Positions 24,409 through 36,654 of a stretch of 64,000 nt of DNA are shown here, in pieces. The notes beneath the pieces were generated by a model. The model had not been told where the DNA came from, ran no database searches, and worked only from the letters and a program-made list of their open reading frames with translations. The position numbers and the translations under genes are program-made. The first letter of the stretch is position 1, and every line of letters begins with the position of its first letter. Source of the DNA: Phyto melanocephala (taxonomy: Eukaryota; Arthropoda; Insecta; Diptera; Rhinophoridae); the NCBI GenBank assembly GCA_941918925.1, contig OW799237.1, forward strand, positions 109,400,515-109,464,514, read 5' to 3'.

Positions 24409-24930
24409 GGGGCACAATGAATCCATCGTCCGTCAAACTTCAACCTTTTCACCTGACATCAACGTATTGACGGAGAGGGGTTGGCACAATCAGTACTTTG
24501 TGTTGACGGATCATTAGGCTGAAGGCCGATAATATTTATATAATTTTTTTTTTACTTATCTTTACAATAATAAAAAAATAAATAAAACAAAATAATATTT
24601 TTTTAAGAAAATGTCAATTTAGCTTCAAATTCATACAATCTATATAAAAAAAAAGAGTTTTGAACCGAAAACAACTGCATGCTTCTGTGGCGGCTCATGC
24701 ATCACAAAAAAGTACGGCGGCTGCTGTAAAGCCGGTTGACTTCGCTTTTTGCGCACAACCATATTGTAGTTGTCAAAGTACTCGACGTACGTCAAAAGTT
24801 GGCCAACTTTCGTACTTTGCGTTGACGGAAACGTACTGAATGTGACAACACTCATAAGAAAACATGTATTTCAACTTAGTTGCTAGTTGAAAAAGTTGAA
24901 GTTTGACGGACGACGAATTCATTGTGCCCC
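24409..24930. mobile_element. MITE-F with ~40-bp TIRs
   Basis: The left arm GGGGCACAATGAATCCATCG then TCCGTCAAACTTCAACCTTT is repeated inverted at the right end (AAAAGTTGAAGTTTGACGGA to CATTGTGCCCC). TAA occurs just outside both ends if the element is extended a few bases, as in PIF/Harbinger elements, but the exact boundary is uncertain. Internal 'TTGACGG' and 'CGTACTTTG' words recur, possibly transposase-binding sites. It is non-coding. Confidence 0.75.
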
Positions 24931-25139
24931 CGCCTTAAGTGTGTTTGTCGCAAAAAGAATCATACAATAAAAATGGCTCCAAACAATTTTTACGATAAAA
25001 AATTTATAGTGTAAGTACTAAATTTAATATTATAAGTTCAGGCATTACATATCTACTGCCTTGTAAGACGAGCGATATGTAAAAGTCATTGAAAAGTATG
25101 TCATTCAGTTATAGCAAGTCATTACCCAGTTTTTGCTGG

Positions 25140-25700
25140 CTTGTTATTTTATACACTTCTGAACTTGAGATCACTTTTTTTTTTAAATAAAAAATTTAAA
25201 ATTAAAATTTTTTTTTATAAAAAAAAGAGATCTCAAGCTCAATACAAAAAACAATTATTGATATTAATAAAAAAAAGATCGAAAACATTTATTTATTATT
25301 TACTTTTTATATTAAATAATTTTCGAATGCTTCGGTCTCTTTTTAAAAAAAATATTCGATTTACAAAGTTTACAAATATTTACATATGTATGTATGCATC
25401 ACCCAATTTACATGATGAATTTTATGACGTCCAATTTTCTTAATTCCCTTTTGAAGTTGCTACCAAAAACTACTCAAATTTATACGATGGTTTTATTGGA
25501 CGTCTAATTTCTAATTTGTATTGTAGACTATTAAATTTATATTTTTATTTTCTTTATTTTGATGTCGAAAAAACTTATTACTGCTTAATATTTTTTTTAT
25601 CAGTCAAAAAGCACAATCCAGTTGATAAGAATAAAAAAATAAAACGTAACAGAAAGAACTGAAAAAAGTGTAAAGCGAAGTGTCAAAAAAAACCATGAAA
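25140..25700. other. No gene seen
   Basis: Low-complexity AT-rich DNA. The Lys/Phe-rich open frame at 25141-25443 reflects A/T runs and is not annotated. Confidence 0.5.
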
Positions 25701-25708
25701 ACAGAAAC

Positions 25709-26887
25709 CAAGAATGATTAAATAAAGATTGCGCCTTGCGCATGATTTACCGTTAGATGACGTAGTAATCCCCTCGCAAAGGTTACCAAGTCTGTATCAT
25801 ATGTGAAATTTATAATTTCTTACAAAAAATGTATGTATTTTGTAATAGTTGGCAGCCCTGTAATTAATTTACTCAGAGAGTTCTAAAAAAAAGTATTACA
25901 TCGGTGTTTAATAAACAACGAATTTCGTGTCATATTTTATAATAAATACATATAAATAATATTAAAATTATTAAAATTATATAAAAAGTGTTTAAATTTG
26001 GTTATTTAAAAGCTGCAAAACAGAAAACAAAATAAAGTGAAAAGATAAGAAAGAGAGCAAATATGAAATGTGCAGTGGGCAAATGCAAGCAATGTAACAG
26101 CAAAAAAAACAAGTGAGAAATTATATTTAAATCTAATAAATTGCGCATTTTTAATAAAACGTTTGTATTTTCAAAAAGCTGTATCATTTTACAATTTTCC
26201 AAAAGATGAATCTCGAAGGAAGTTTTGGGTAATATTTTGCAAACGAATGAAGGCTGTAAATGTGGATAAAGAAAAAATTTGTGCTTTGCATTTCAAGCAA
26301 GAAGATTTTGAAAGAAACTTGATATTTGAAATGGGTAAGTTAAAACAAAATTAATTCTTGCAGAACATTACTTGTGAATAGAATTTAGCAAACGGCGTAA
26401 AAAATTTTAAAATCCCATGCAGTTCCGTCTTTAGACACTAGTGCTATTGAATGTGAAACGAAAACTGCTAATGAAACTGAAGTTACAAATGTATATGAAG
26501 GACTACGTGAAACTGAAAAGCAAAATGATATTCCAAATAGTTTTGAAGAAAAATTGGTCGCGAAAAATGCTCCAAGGCCGACTGATCTTGAAGAAAATCG
26601 CTTCCAAACTTACACCATATTTTTCAAATTAAATGGTAACAAATTATTACTTTCAAGCGGATATTTACAAAAGCATTTGGATATAAAGAATTTAGTTGCT
26701 TTAAAACATTTAATTAGAAAAATGACAATTTGTCCCACTGTCATGTTTTTACACAAACATTATTAGTTATACAGCTGAATTTTATTAGCCAATCAGAACA
26801 CAGCTTGAGTGACGTAAGAATTCCTAAATGCGCAGAAATGTTTTTTTATGGCTGCGTGATGGCGTAATCTTTATTTAATCATTCTTG
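25709..26887 (+). mobile_element. P-like DNA transposon, 1179 bp, internally deleted, with THAP domain
   Basis: The terminal inverted repeats are 27 bp with one mismatch, starting CAAGAATGATTAAATAAAGA (25709-25735 and the inverse at 26861-26887). The flanks are perfect 8-bp direct repeats ACAGAAAC (25701-25708 and 26888-26895). An 8-bp duplication together with an encoded THAP DNA-binding domain is the combination known for P elements. The word TGACGTA occurs inside both ends (near 25756 and 26810) in direct orientation. It encodes only the N-terminal part of a transposase; the catalytic RNase-H-like region is absent, so it would depend on another copy. Neighbouring DNA is unremarkable. Confidence 0.88.
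26063..26766 (+). pseudogene. THAP-domain fragment of a P-like transposase
   Basis: The first block, MKCAVGKCKQCNSKKN (26063-26112), supplies the CxxxxC half of the C2CH zinc site. After a possible 66-nt intron (GTGAGA...AAAAAG) the frame continues SFYNFPKDESRRKFWVIFCK and then ICALHF, giving the FP, W and CxxH signatures of a THAP domain. A consensus donor GGTAAGT at ~26334 and acceptor TTTAG at 26387 would define a 54-nt intron, followed by LKSHAVPSLDTSAIECETKT and a charged tail ending YLQKHLDIKNLVALKHLIRK (stop at 26766). One-base mismatches in A-runs break the frame at both predicted junctions, so this copy is probably decayed. Length (~200 residues) is far below a complete P transposase. 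Confidence 0.75.
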
Positions 26888-26895
26888 ACAGAAAC

Positions 26896-27236
26896 CATGT
26901 CTATTTCTCTACCCCCCTTTCTTCTCTACACCGTTTGCTACCAAACAAAAAATGACGTCCAAAATTGGCCGTCATAAAATTCATCATGTAAACCTACTGT
27001 ATGTGTGTATGTCTATATGTATTTATATGCAGTATATTTGTTTGCAATCTGTTAAAAGTATTTTTAATAAAAGTCAATTTGACTTTTTTTAAATATGAAA
27101 ATTGTTCTTTTTGACCTCAATATATTTTGTTATATTTCTACCGCGATGGTTAAAAGAAACAAAAACAACAATTTATATTTATTTTTATAACAAAAAAAAA
27201 AAAAAAAAAACAACGCAATAACTGAAAATCATATTA
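26896..27236. other. No gene seen
   Basis: AT-rich, with a poly-A run at ~27190-27210. Confidence 0.5.
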
Positions 27237-28553
27237 AACAAGTAAGAGCACTACATTTCGTACTTTTATAGCTAAGGTTTTTTTTCAGCAATTTTTTGTT
27301 TCCCAGGAATGCGAGATTTATTTTTTAATCGCAGCAAAACAAATAAAATGTAATTTTGTTTTTAATTGATAAAAGACCCTTTATTAAAAAGCATTAAATA
27401 GTTTATAATGTAAAAGAAACACGTAAAAACTATAAAAATTAATAAAGAAACTTGAATTTAAAATATAAATTGAGTAAAAATATTTTTATTGAAAACTATT
27501 ATTCTCTAGATACGAGATCAAATATGAGAACAAAAATACAGGTACTTCAGCTATGAGATCAAAAATAAAATCATTAGAATTCAATTTCAATATAAACATC
27601 TGCTTTCGAATCGTAGCCACCATTTTTATTTCCCGGGATCCCGAAAAACAACCCCCAAAAATCGGGAAATCGCGTCGGAGTTGTTTCTGCTAATAAATAA
27701 AACAGATATTTCAATAAAGTCCTCTTTTATTTCAAAAACTTTGTCCATAGAGAAATTATATGAATTTAAGATAAATCGTTTTATGGGAGGTGGGCGTTAT
27801 AGTGGGCGGGTCATCTAAATTTTCCGGCATAACAATGATATTGATAAGCAGGATATTTGTAGCAAATTTCATCATCATACCTCTTATTTTATCGGTTTTA
27901 TAAGCTTTTAAATTTTATTAACAGTAAATAACGTGAACAGTGGACGTTATAGTAGGCGTGTCAAAGTTATTTCTGCTAATTAATACAACTTAGATATTTA
28001 AATATAGTCCTTTATTATTCCAAAATCTTTATTTATAGAGAAATTATATGAATTTTAGGTAAAACGTTATATGGGAGGTGGGCGTGTCACATTTATTTTC
28101 CATTGAAACAAAGTCTCTGACCAAAATGCAAAGTGTGTAAGATTTCAGAATCGTACATCTAAGTTTGTCCGTTTTATTAGGTTTTAAATTTTAAATATAC
28201 CGAAAAATACACTGCGCGGTATTAATTTTCGTACATTTTGATCTGTAACTCCTTTCCTAATGCATAGATTTTAGCAATTTTTGGGCAAAAATATTTCTTT
28301 TTACTCAGGAAATTTACATGCGAAATTTCAAGGCTCTACGTTAATGAGTTTGTACACAATTGCATTTTATTCGATGTTAGAAGGACACGGTTTTTCGACC
28401 TACTCTTCCATTACGAGCTATAACTCTCTTCCTAATATTCCGATTTAGCCCATTTTCAATACAAAACAAAGTTTGTGTGTAAGAAAGATTCTGGCAAAAT
28501 TTGAGCCCCCTAGGTTTTTTTGGTGCGACCTCTGTCGTGCTATCAACAGACGG
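27237..28553 (-). mobile_element. HINE-2, 5'-truncated, minus orientation
   Basis: Left end ACAAGTAAGAGCACTACATTT resembles the 3' terminus of HINE-2 (51845), although the stem-loop is lost. From ~27665 to 28553 it is colinear with 52660-53540: repeated 'gtgggcgt..gtgtca' modules, 'tataccgaaaa', 'cacggtttttcgacctactctt' and 'gagccccctaggttttt'. It stops at the start of the GACGGA tract, so the 5' core is missing. The segment 27280-27640 is not shared and may be an insertion. Confidence 0.75.
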
Positions 28554-29026
28554 AATATTTTTCAGCTGAACTACAAAAATATATGCTTCAAGGCTGTGTA
28601 CCCTACAATCACCATTGCTATTCGATATAACGCTTATTTAAACGATATCCATAACTACAACTTTAATAATACGTACTTGATAAAATACAACGGAATTATA
28701 AAAAAACATTTTAAAGATTTGGGTAAAAGATTATTCTTTGTCATTAGCTTATTTTAATATTTTTAACTCTGTAGTTTGTTTTAAACGATTTAAAATTTTT
28801 CAACGATGAACGCACACATGATTTAAACGATAAAAAAGCAGCACAGTTACTATTTTAGTAATGCCCAGCCAAAGGATAATAAAAGCGTATTATGAATATG
28901 AGATACATAAAGAAATTATCATTTGATAGAAATCAAAAATTATAATTTTTATTGTCGAACTATTTATTTTAACCCTATTACAGTTGTGGTTTCCCAAATA
29001 TACCATATTTATAATGAGTTATTTTT
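28554..29026. other. No gene seen
   Basis: AT-rich. The frame at 28473-28757 starts inside the HINE and is not a gene. Confidence 0.5.
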
Positions 29027-30343
29027 TATACCCCTCACCTGTGCCAAGGGTTAATATAGGTTTGTCATTCTGCTTGTAATTAGGTTAGGTTGAAAGGGAG
29101 GGGCACTAAAAGCCCAAACCCACGAAGGTATACACTTATGCAAAATTGGCATGTTGTGCGCTTCAAATGGAATTCCCAAACAAAAACCGTACTCATTATT
29201 TCCCATAAGTAACGGACTAGTCCAAGAACCCAGTCCCAACAATGTAATTCCTTATGGATCTCCAGTTCGAGTTCCTCAGGTACTCCAAGTTCGGCATAGT
29301 ATCCACTGTAAAATTTTCGCGTCTAATACTGTAGAGGCTTATTATTGCGTCCGCTTGTAATAACTTAAATATTTATTTGCGATACCATAAATTATATATG
29401 TTTCCTGAAAGCTTATAAATATGGAAGTCGCTTGAGAAATGTCCGTCTGTCTGTCATGTTGCTAAGATCTGTGTGTGGTATTTATATTTTAGAGTGAAAC
29501 GGGAATGTACCGCTATTGAAATTCAGCACAATTGCCCCACCCCTAAGTTTCTAAATTATATGCTTTTTCTCGTATTTTTACTAAAAAAAAATCAAAATTT
29601 TTAACGCTAGGATAATTCAGGATATGATATGCTACTTGGAATACTAAAAAAAATTTTGGACAAATCGCTTATAATCGGTGGAGTTATAGGCAAAAATAAT
29701 TTCAAAAAATATATATTTTTTTAAATACACCTTAATTTTTGGCCACATTTAACACACTAAACTAAAAGTCTCGAATATTACTGGTGTGAGAAATTAACAA
29801 ATTGGTTTAAAATTCAGTGAGATATAAACACAAAAAAAACAAATGTTTCGGTGTTTCTTTTTTAAATCTACAAACAAAAATCGATTTTGTTTGCCTCTGG
29901 AGAACAAAGAGGATCGATATGGGTATTTAAAAAAGAAAACAGAATATAATGGGTTATAAAAAATGTAAAAACCAAGATGGCCGCTACTAGAAAATTTGTC
30001 AAATCTAGAGATTAGAAATATACTCTCTTCAGCACCTTCAATACTGGTATCAAACGAAAAGGCTTGGGCAGTAGAATACAGTAAGCTATAAGAAAGTTAG
30101 ATTCAAGATGGCGTCCGAAGTTAAATGGTTGTATAATTAGTCGAATAAAGTAGAATACAGTTAAACTGTGTAATAAATACTTCAAAATCGAAGATGGCCT
30201 CGGAAAAAATACAGTAAAACGACGTATAATATTAAATTTGAAATTTTGGCTATGTTACTAAGTATGTGGTCTCTTAACCTATGTACATGATAATAAAGGG
30301 TGTTATCAGATTCGTCACAGCCGAATATAGCATTTTTACTTGT
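29027..30343 (+). mobile_element. HINE-3, long subfamily, with a nested insertion
   Basis: The 5' end is TATACCCCTCACCTGTGCC. The core is interrupted by a 272-bp insertion and resumes as 'cgataccataaattatatatg' with GTCCGTCTGTCTGTC near 29442. The body from 29460 differs from HINE-1 and contains three AAGATGGC words (29974, 30105, 30191). The 3' end keeps the family hallmarks: 'aagggtgttatcagattcgtcacagccgaatatag' (degraded stem) and TTACTTG. It is non-coding. Confidence 0.75.
29081..29352 (-). mobile_element. Unclassified 272-bp insertion with 9-bp target duplication
   Basis: Flanked by direct repeats GCTTGTAAT (29072-29080 and 29353-29361) and interrupting an otherwise recognisable HINE core. 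One end carries TAGGTTAGGTTG, which read on the minus strand is a short repetitive 3' tail. Length, tail and target duplication suggest a retroposon such as a SINE, but no clear A/B box was found. Orientation is inferred. GC content is higher than its surroundings. Confidence 0.55.
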
Positions 30344-30967
30344 TTTTGTTTGTGGGGTACCTGGAATGACACAAATGATAACAGTGAAACGTACAGAGTT
30401 TAAAGATTATATATGTTTCTTTATCATATATGTAAATAGGTCATACAAAATGTTTTTGTTTTATTTTGAAGGTGCCACGGGCACTGTTTGCTTTGACAGT
30501 TCATTCTGAGTTAAACTACTCATATTAATTATAGAATAGTCCACACGAAGTTTAAAAATGCACCTTGTACTTGCAAGTTGTTCTTTGCGGCCTTAAAAGT
30601 TAATGTTGACAATTTTAATTGATTCGGATTAAGGTTTAATTAAGGTCTAATCATAATACGCAGTTGCAAATTCGACTTCTCACCAAACATATAAATTCGC
30701 TTTTCAATATCTGTAACTGATCATCTGATCGTTCTTGCATTCTACAATCAATATGAATTCACCCTTAAATATTTTTTTTTATATAAAATTGGAAATTAAT
30801 ATGAAAAATTGCATTTAGTCGAATTTACCGCTGCGTGTTCCATGTTAAGCGAACCCTGTTAAAATTATAACGAGTTTTACAAATTTGTTATTTGCACATA
30901 GAAAGTCTAATAAGAATATCGAGATTTTTCAACATTGTTAACCAGTGTTGCCAGTAGATATACATAC
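30344..30967. other. No gene seen
   Basis: AT-rich spacer with no recognised element. Confidence 0.45.
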
Positions 30968-31260
30968 GTGACCTGCTCCACGAAAAGGGACCTCTGCGCC
31001 GAAAAGAAGTTTTTGAGAAAAACGCGTTTAAAAAAAGCGCTTCGTTCAACACACGTTGTATTGATACGTTCTGTTTATATCACATTTTGAAATTTTTTCA
31101 TTAATTATGTTCATCTTTACAGGTGATTTGTAAAAAAACTAAAAGACATAGAAACTTGCGGTTTGCGGCATTTGAAAGAGCAGTTTTTTTCCTATAAGAA
31201 TCACTCAAAAAGTAAAAAAAAATTGTCGGCAAAGAGGTCCCTTTTCATGGAGCAGGTCAC
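30968..31260. mobile_element. MITE-G with ~35-bp TIRs
   Basis: The left arm GTGACCTGCTCCACGAAAAG then GGACCTC is inverted at the right end (GAGGTCCCTTTTCATGGAGC then AGGTCAC). Just outside, ATACATAC (left) and ATATGTAT (right) continue the inverted symmetry. Arms are about 90% identical by eye. It is non-coding. The exact boundary and target duplication are uncertain. Confidence 0.75.
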
Positions 31261-34200
31261 ATATGTATTTACACAAGAATGTAAACAAAACTAATTTTTT
31301 TTTACTTAATAAAAAATTTTTGTAGAATTGTATCATAAAAAATACATACAAACATATTTATGTAGAAATACATATTTGCCTACATACACAAATAGTAATT
31401 TTTAGAAATAAAATTTATTTTCTTCGAATTGCAGATACAGAAATAATAAAAAATTAATACATTCCTTTGAATGATTTAATATCAAACGAAATTGAATTTA
31501 AAAAAAATTTAAGTCAATGTTTACGATTTATGTGCTGTTTACAAAATATTTATATTAGTAAGTAAAAGCTTGTTTTCATTAAAACGCGAATAATAAGTTT
31601 TTATTAGCCTGACCTGTGTACACATATGTACATAGGTCTACATAGACATATACTTTATGATATTTCTGTATGATATGTATGTATGATATGTATTCACACT
31701 TATGTGTGTATGGCTGTATGCATTAATGTGACAGATTTTTTGTATCCACTTTAAGACTAAGAGCTGATTCTTGCTCTTTGATATTGAAATTTTTTTATCC
31801 GTCAAGGGACCAAAAGTAGGGTAACATCCTGTGATATGATAAACAAAAAAACTGAAAACGAAAAGAAAATTATTGCTTAAAATGTGCCCAAAATAGAGCC
31901 CCTCGCTTTGTGTAGACATATTTTAGGGTTTTTGTTTATCACAGACTGCTACTAGACAATAAAAAATCGTTGACGATAAGTCTAGGACTCAACGAGCAAA
32001 TCGTTAGCGAAAATTCGATACCTATATTAAATGAATATAGGCGAACGCACTGATACCAATGCTTAGCGAAGATTTCTTTCACATCACCTTTAAAGACAAA
32101 TGCCGCCAGTGACATATTTGAATCGTTAAGGAAAATAATTTGGCCAACTGGGATATATACTTCCTGAAACACACACACACTCTCATACATAGATAAAATA
32201 ATGGCCGAGCAAATTAATTTTTTACTTTTGCCCTGCGAGCATAAAAGTTAAATTTTAGATGTTACTGATTAAAGGCCACTGTTTTAAGTCTACTAGAAAC
32301 AGTGATAAATTCCACAAAAACTATATAGGTACATTAATTTCAATCTCCCTTTAGCTGAATTTTATTATAAATAAAATGATCGAAATAGTCAGTTATTAAT
32401 ATAATATAATAAATATATACATAGACAAGTTTACAAAAAAATTTAGTTCTTGAATAATTGCTTAACCTAGTAGCATAAGTCACTCATTACAATGGTTGAA
32501 CAGTTATTTCTTAAAGGAAAATATTGTTTTTAGAAATTGTTCGAAGGGTACAAACACAAGATTATTCATAAATCAGCCGCTGTACAGGAAGTTCTTATGT
32601 TGTCTCTTTCAGCTCTACGTGGCTTGATGCATAATTTTGTGTATGTTTATCCCTTTTGTTCTCTATCAGCATAAGGGTAAGTAAAAAATGTTGGAAGCAA
32701 AAAGTAATGTCAATACTTAAGAAAAAAACGCTTTAAATACAAAAGTTTTCTATTAAAAATTTGTTTGAGTATAAATATATATCGAAAAGAAATTGAGTCC
32801 CATTTCTTTTACCTTGTTTTATAATAAGCCATCTTAAATTTTAAAAGCTTTGTTCTTGCTGAGATTTTGTTTGTTTATAATTTTTTTTGTAAAATAAGTA
32901 AACAAATTCAAATGATATGTTTCTATTTTCCTTAGTCTTGAAAAATCATTTAAGAAACTTCACTTAGGCCTATTAACAAAATATTCAGTTAAATAAATTT
33001 AACGTAAAAGTTTCCTTCTTTCAGTTAGCTTAAACTGAGGTTTTAACTATAAATTAACGACCATATGCATAAAAACTTATAACAGGCTTATAAGTCGTTT
33101 TTAAGCAAAATTCACTATTGTTGCATTCATAAACCATTAATACCTTTCATAAAATCGAAAATTTTATTGTTTGATTTACCCTTCTTTAAACCAAAATAAG
33201 GCGACATTTCATGCATAATGCGTTAACACATGCGTTAAACAATTTTTTTAAAGAAATTTTGTAAAAAAATTTAAGAAAAAGTAATTGAAATATTAAAATT
33301 GATTAGATTAACACATTTCGACATATAGATAAGTGCAATTTATACAAAAGAAAATAATAAATATAACATATTTAAATATAAATAAAATTAAAAAATTATA
33401 ATAGTGATGTAAGAAAAACGTAAACAAACTTTTAACCCGAATACTTTTCTTATTGTTATTAACAAAATAAGTAAATAATTAATATTTGTATTATAATTTT
33501 TGCTCAAAATTTTTCATATACCAAAGTTATAACTTTTGATTTTTCGATATTGTTTTTGTGCTTTAATTTTATAAAAAATGTTACCTTTACTTGATACCCG
33601 GGTAAATCTTATAGTAGTTATAAGCACCACTAAGAATAAAATGACAACTAAATATAAAAAGCGTTGCCATACATACTAATAAAATCACTACAAACATTTA
33701 ATAACTATAAAAGGTTTATTGTACGTTTATAAATACAAATTCTTATTAGTGGTTTATAACACAAAAAGCGTTTAATAACTATTGTACACTATAACCATAA
33801 AGTAACTACATTTTATGCATATAGCCGTAAAAATTAACTTGTAGTTATCAATTATTATGAATTAATTTCAAAAAGAAGAAGAAATGTATACATAAATATA
33901 AATTCTTAATGTGCACCCATCTGCTAATAAATTTATTAAAATTAAATGTATTTTGAAACAATTTCTGTTATAAATATAACAATTATCTTAGATAAACGAT
34001 ATCTCATGTAAAACTCTGCATCAGGTAAATTAAAATGATCCATTCGACTTCTGTGGTTATATTTTCTTTTCATACAATAAGAAATATTTACTTAATATAA
34101 ATTATACAAATATGTATACCTTTTTAATCGTAGAGGCATCTTTCAATTGTTTCAAAATAGCAAAAATATAATATATTTATATTCAAACACCAAATATTTT

Positions 34201-36654
34201 CTTCGAGTTAAGAACTTAAACGCCAAATAGTACTCGGTTAAATTTAACTGAAATTTGGCAAAATAATCTAAAAGTTATAAGATAACTGAACTTTGTGTTA
34301 ATCGGTTTTGGCTAACCAAGGTTTAAATTTTGAGTTTAGTGTTAACTGTAGGTTAGTTTTCTTATTGTTAACGGCCCTTAAGAGTGTTTTTTAAAAGAGA
34401 AATTAAGATAGTGTTATCTTAAATTTATTTATTATAAATACTTGGTAAGATTTAAAGAGTTGTATTTTTTTAAATTTCTATTGGGAAAAAGTTAAACATA
34501 AAATATTATTTATTGAAATTTCATATTAAAGTTTTCATAAATTTGTTACTGATTACTGCAATACGAAAACAAAAATTTTTATAAGCGTAATTTAATCTAA
34601 ATAAGCATAAAAATAAGTATAAAGATCAAATGTGAAAAAATTTTTAAGATTCTGTAAAAAATCAATATGTTAATACATTGGTCGAATATGTTAAAAAAAT
34701 GTTTTCTCTAAATAACTTAAACTAAATTTTTGTAAACCAAAAATTTTTAAATTAGGGTACATGAAAACTTATTTCACACACATACTTAGTTTAAAATTTT
34801 AAAACTTAGGAAATATGACTTTTATAATTTTTTTCAGGCAACTACTTGTAAAGCTACCAATTTTTTTTTTTTTTGGCCCATAAAACTTCCTATTAATCAT
34901 ATCTTTAAACAATACAAATTGTAGAAAAAATTCGAAACCTTTAAACTCAAAACTTTTATACAAATTTACCTCTTCAATGGAAAGTTGTCCAACTTTGAAC
35001 TTTATTTGAAAACTATTTTTTAGGATGATAGCTGAGAGAAAAAATTACATATAATTCGTATATGTAAATATTACTATAGGTAGTTGGTTAAGAAAAAAAG
35101 GAACAACAACAATTTTTTTCATTGGAAAAGTAAAATTAATACAAATTCTAAAACATATACAATATTATGTTTAAGAAAATGACAATAATAAATCTTAACC
35201 ACTGTATATAGAAAATTATTTGTAAAATCACTAAGTGTACGGCATTGTTATTTGTATATACTATAGATTCATTCACAATAGCAGACGTCAATCCGCAAAG
35301 AAAACAAAATATGTAATATATCGGCACAAGAACAAAAGGTGTACAGAAAAAACGACATTATTATATACAAGAAAATAATTCATTTACAATGTATTAATTA
35401 AAAAATAAATGTTTATGAAACAAAAATAATTGTTTGTGTGAAGAATAAAATCCGTAAATAAGATAATTTTTATAAAAAAAGTATTTTAGCGGTTGGTGTT
35501 AAGAACCAATTTTTGCAGACGAAAATTTTTTTTAATAGAAAGGCAGCAAAATTAAAACAAATGTGTATTGTTAAAATATAAACAAAACATTTTTTTTTTA
35601 TTTTATAAACAAATGAAGAAAAACAACAAAAAGTATAAAATAAATAAATTGGAATTGTATTTTTTAGAATAAAACTAAAGTAACTTTGAAGTACATTATT
35701 TAATACACATCTACACGTACGTTGCAGATTTAAAGATACAATTGTGCGAAATTGTTATTTTCGTTTAGGGTTACCAGTCACATGTAGATACGCCTAGATT
35801 TAAGCGATTTCATATCAAATGGGAATTTTTAGACAGTGGTGCTTATTTAATTTAAATAAAACAATGATTTTTTAATATTTTTTGAATACCTACCTCAAAT
35901 AATAAAAAAACAATAATTTTTATAATTTTAAAAATTTGTTTTGAGCAAACTTTTTTAAAAATAAATTTTTAAATCTTTCCATTTAGAAAAAAAATATTTT
36001 TATAATAATGTTAAAATAACAATTTTTAAAGAGAATTTTTAGAAATTATATTTGTATAGAATATTTTAGAAACATTTTTCTATTTAAAAAATAGAGTGTT
36101 TTTGATTTTTAGAAATTCTTTAAAAAGTTTATTGTATACATTGTAATATAAATTTAGAAAAGAAGTTCGAATAATAAAAATGTTTAAAAAATATTTAAAA
36201 AAACAGGTTTATTGAATGTTGATTGTATATAATTTTAAATTAATTTTCTTTTCAAAAAATTCTAAAAAAAATATTTTAAATGTTTTTTTTTTCCAAAATT
36301 GCTTAAATCTAGGATATCTTTTAAATATACACACTATATTTACCGTAAACTGCTTTATTTTTTTCATATATTTCTACTACCGGCAACATTTTCATACATA
36401 TTGTGCAAAAATTGTTGGCATATACCTACATAGTATTCAAATATATTTATTTTTCTTTAATTTATTTATTTTTTTTAATTAACTTTTAACTGCAGTTTGA
36501 CATTGACTCCACTTGAGTATGATTTTTGGTGAATTAATAACAACAACAAAATATATAAGTGCCGTTATTCTGCCGACGTTACCTCTTATGATATACAAAA
36601 TACTACTGCTTCTTTACACTAAAATAAATATATTGTTATTACATATTAAGTAAT
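31261..36654. other. 5.4-kb AT-rich stretch, no gene recognised
   Basis: No conserved domain, tRNA or transposase signature was seen. A possible element spans ~32964-34383: CTTAGGCCTATTAACAAAAT at the left and the inverse of CTTAAGGGCCGTTAACAATA at the right. Inside it a local inverted pair (~33619 'ttataagcaccactaagaat' and ~33738 'attcttattagtggtttata') could form a hairpin. Minus-strand open frames at 31638-32190 have no recognisable content. Confidence 0.4.

Larger units (their letters stand above)
23048..25139 (+). repeat. Repeat-E, copy 2, with two nested elements
   Basis: Starts CCCAGCAAAAACT and ends AGTTTTTGCTGG, with subterminal 'ggtaatgag'/'cattacc' also inverted. It is colinear with 1-1132 and carries a HINE (23563-24383) and a MITE (24409-24930). 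With those removed it is about 750 bases. It looks like a DNA-transposon derivative with a short TIR. Its superfamily and target duplication are undetermined. Confidence 0.6.

Noticed and set aside
25141..25443. 100-codon Lys/Phe-rich open frame
   Set aside because: Composed of A and T runs with no domain and no similarity to anything I know; typical of open frames arising by chance in AT-rich DNA.
29081..29100. Interstitial telomere repeat (TTAGG)n
   Set aside because: Only about two units at the edge of a 272-bp insertion; more simply a retroposon tail.
33600..33830. Regulatory hairpin or ncRNA from the inverted pair near 33619 and 33738
   Set aside because: Arms are imperfect and AT-rich with no supporting promoter or terminator signal.
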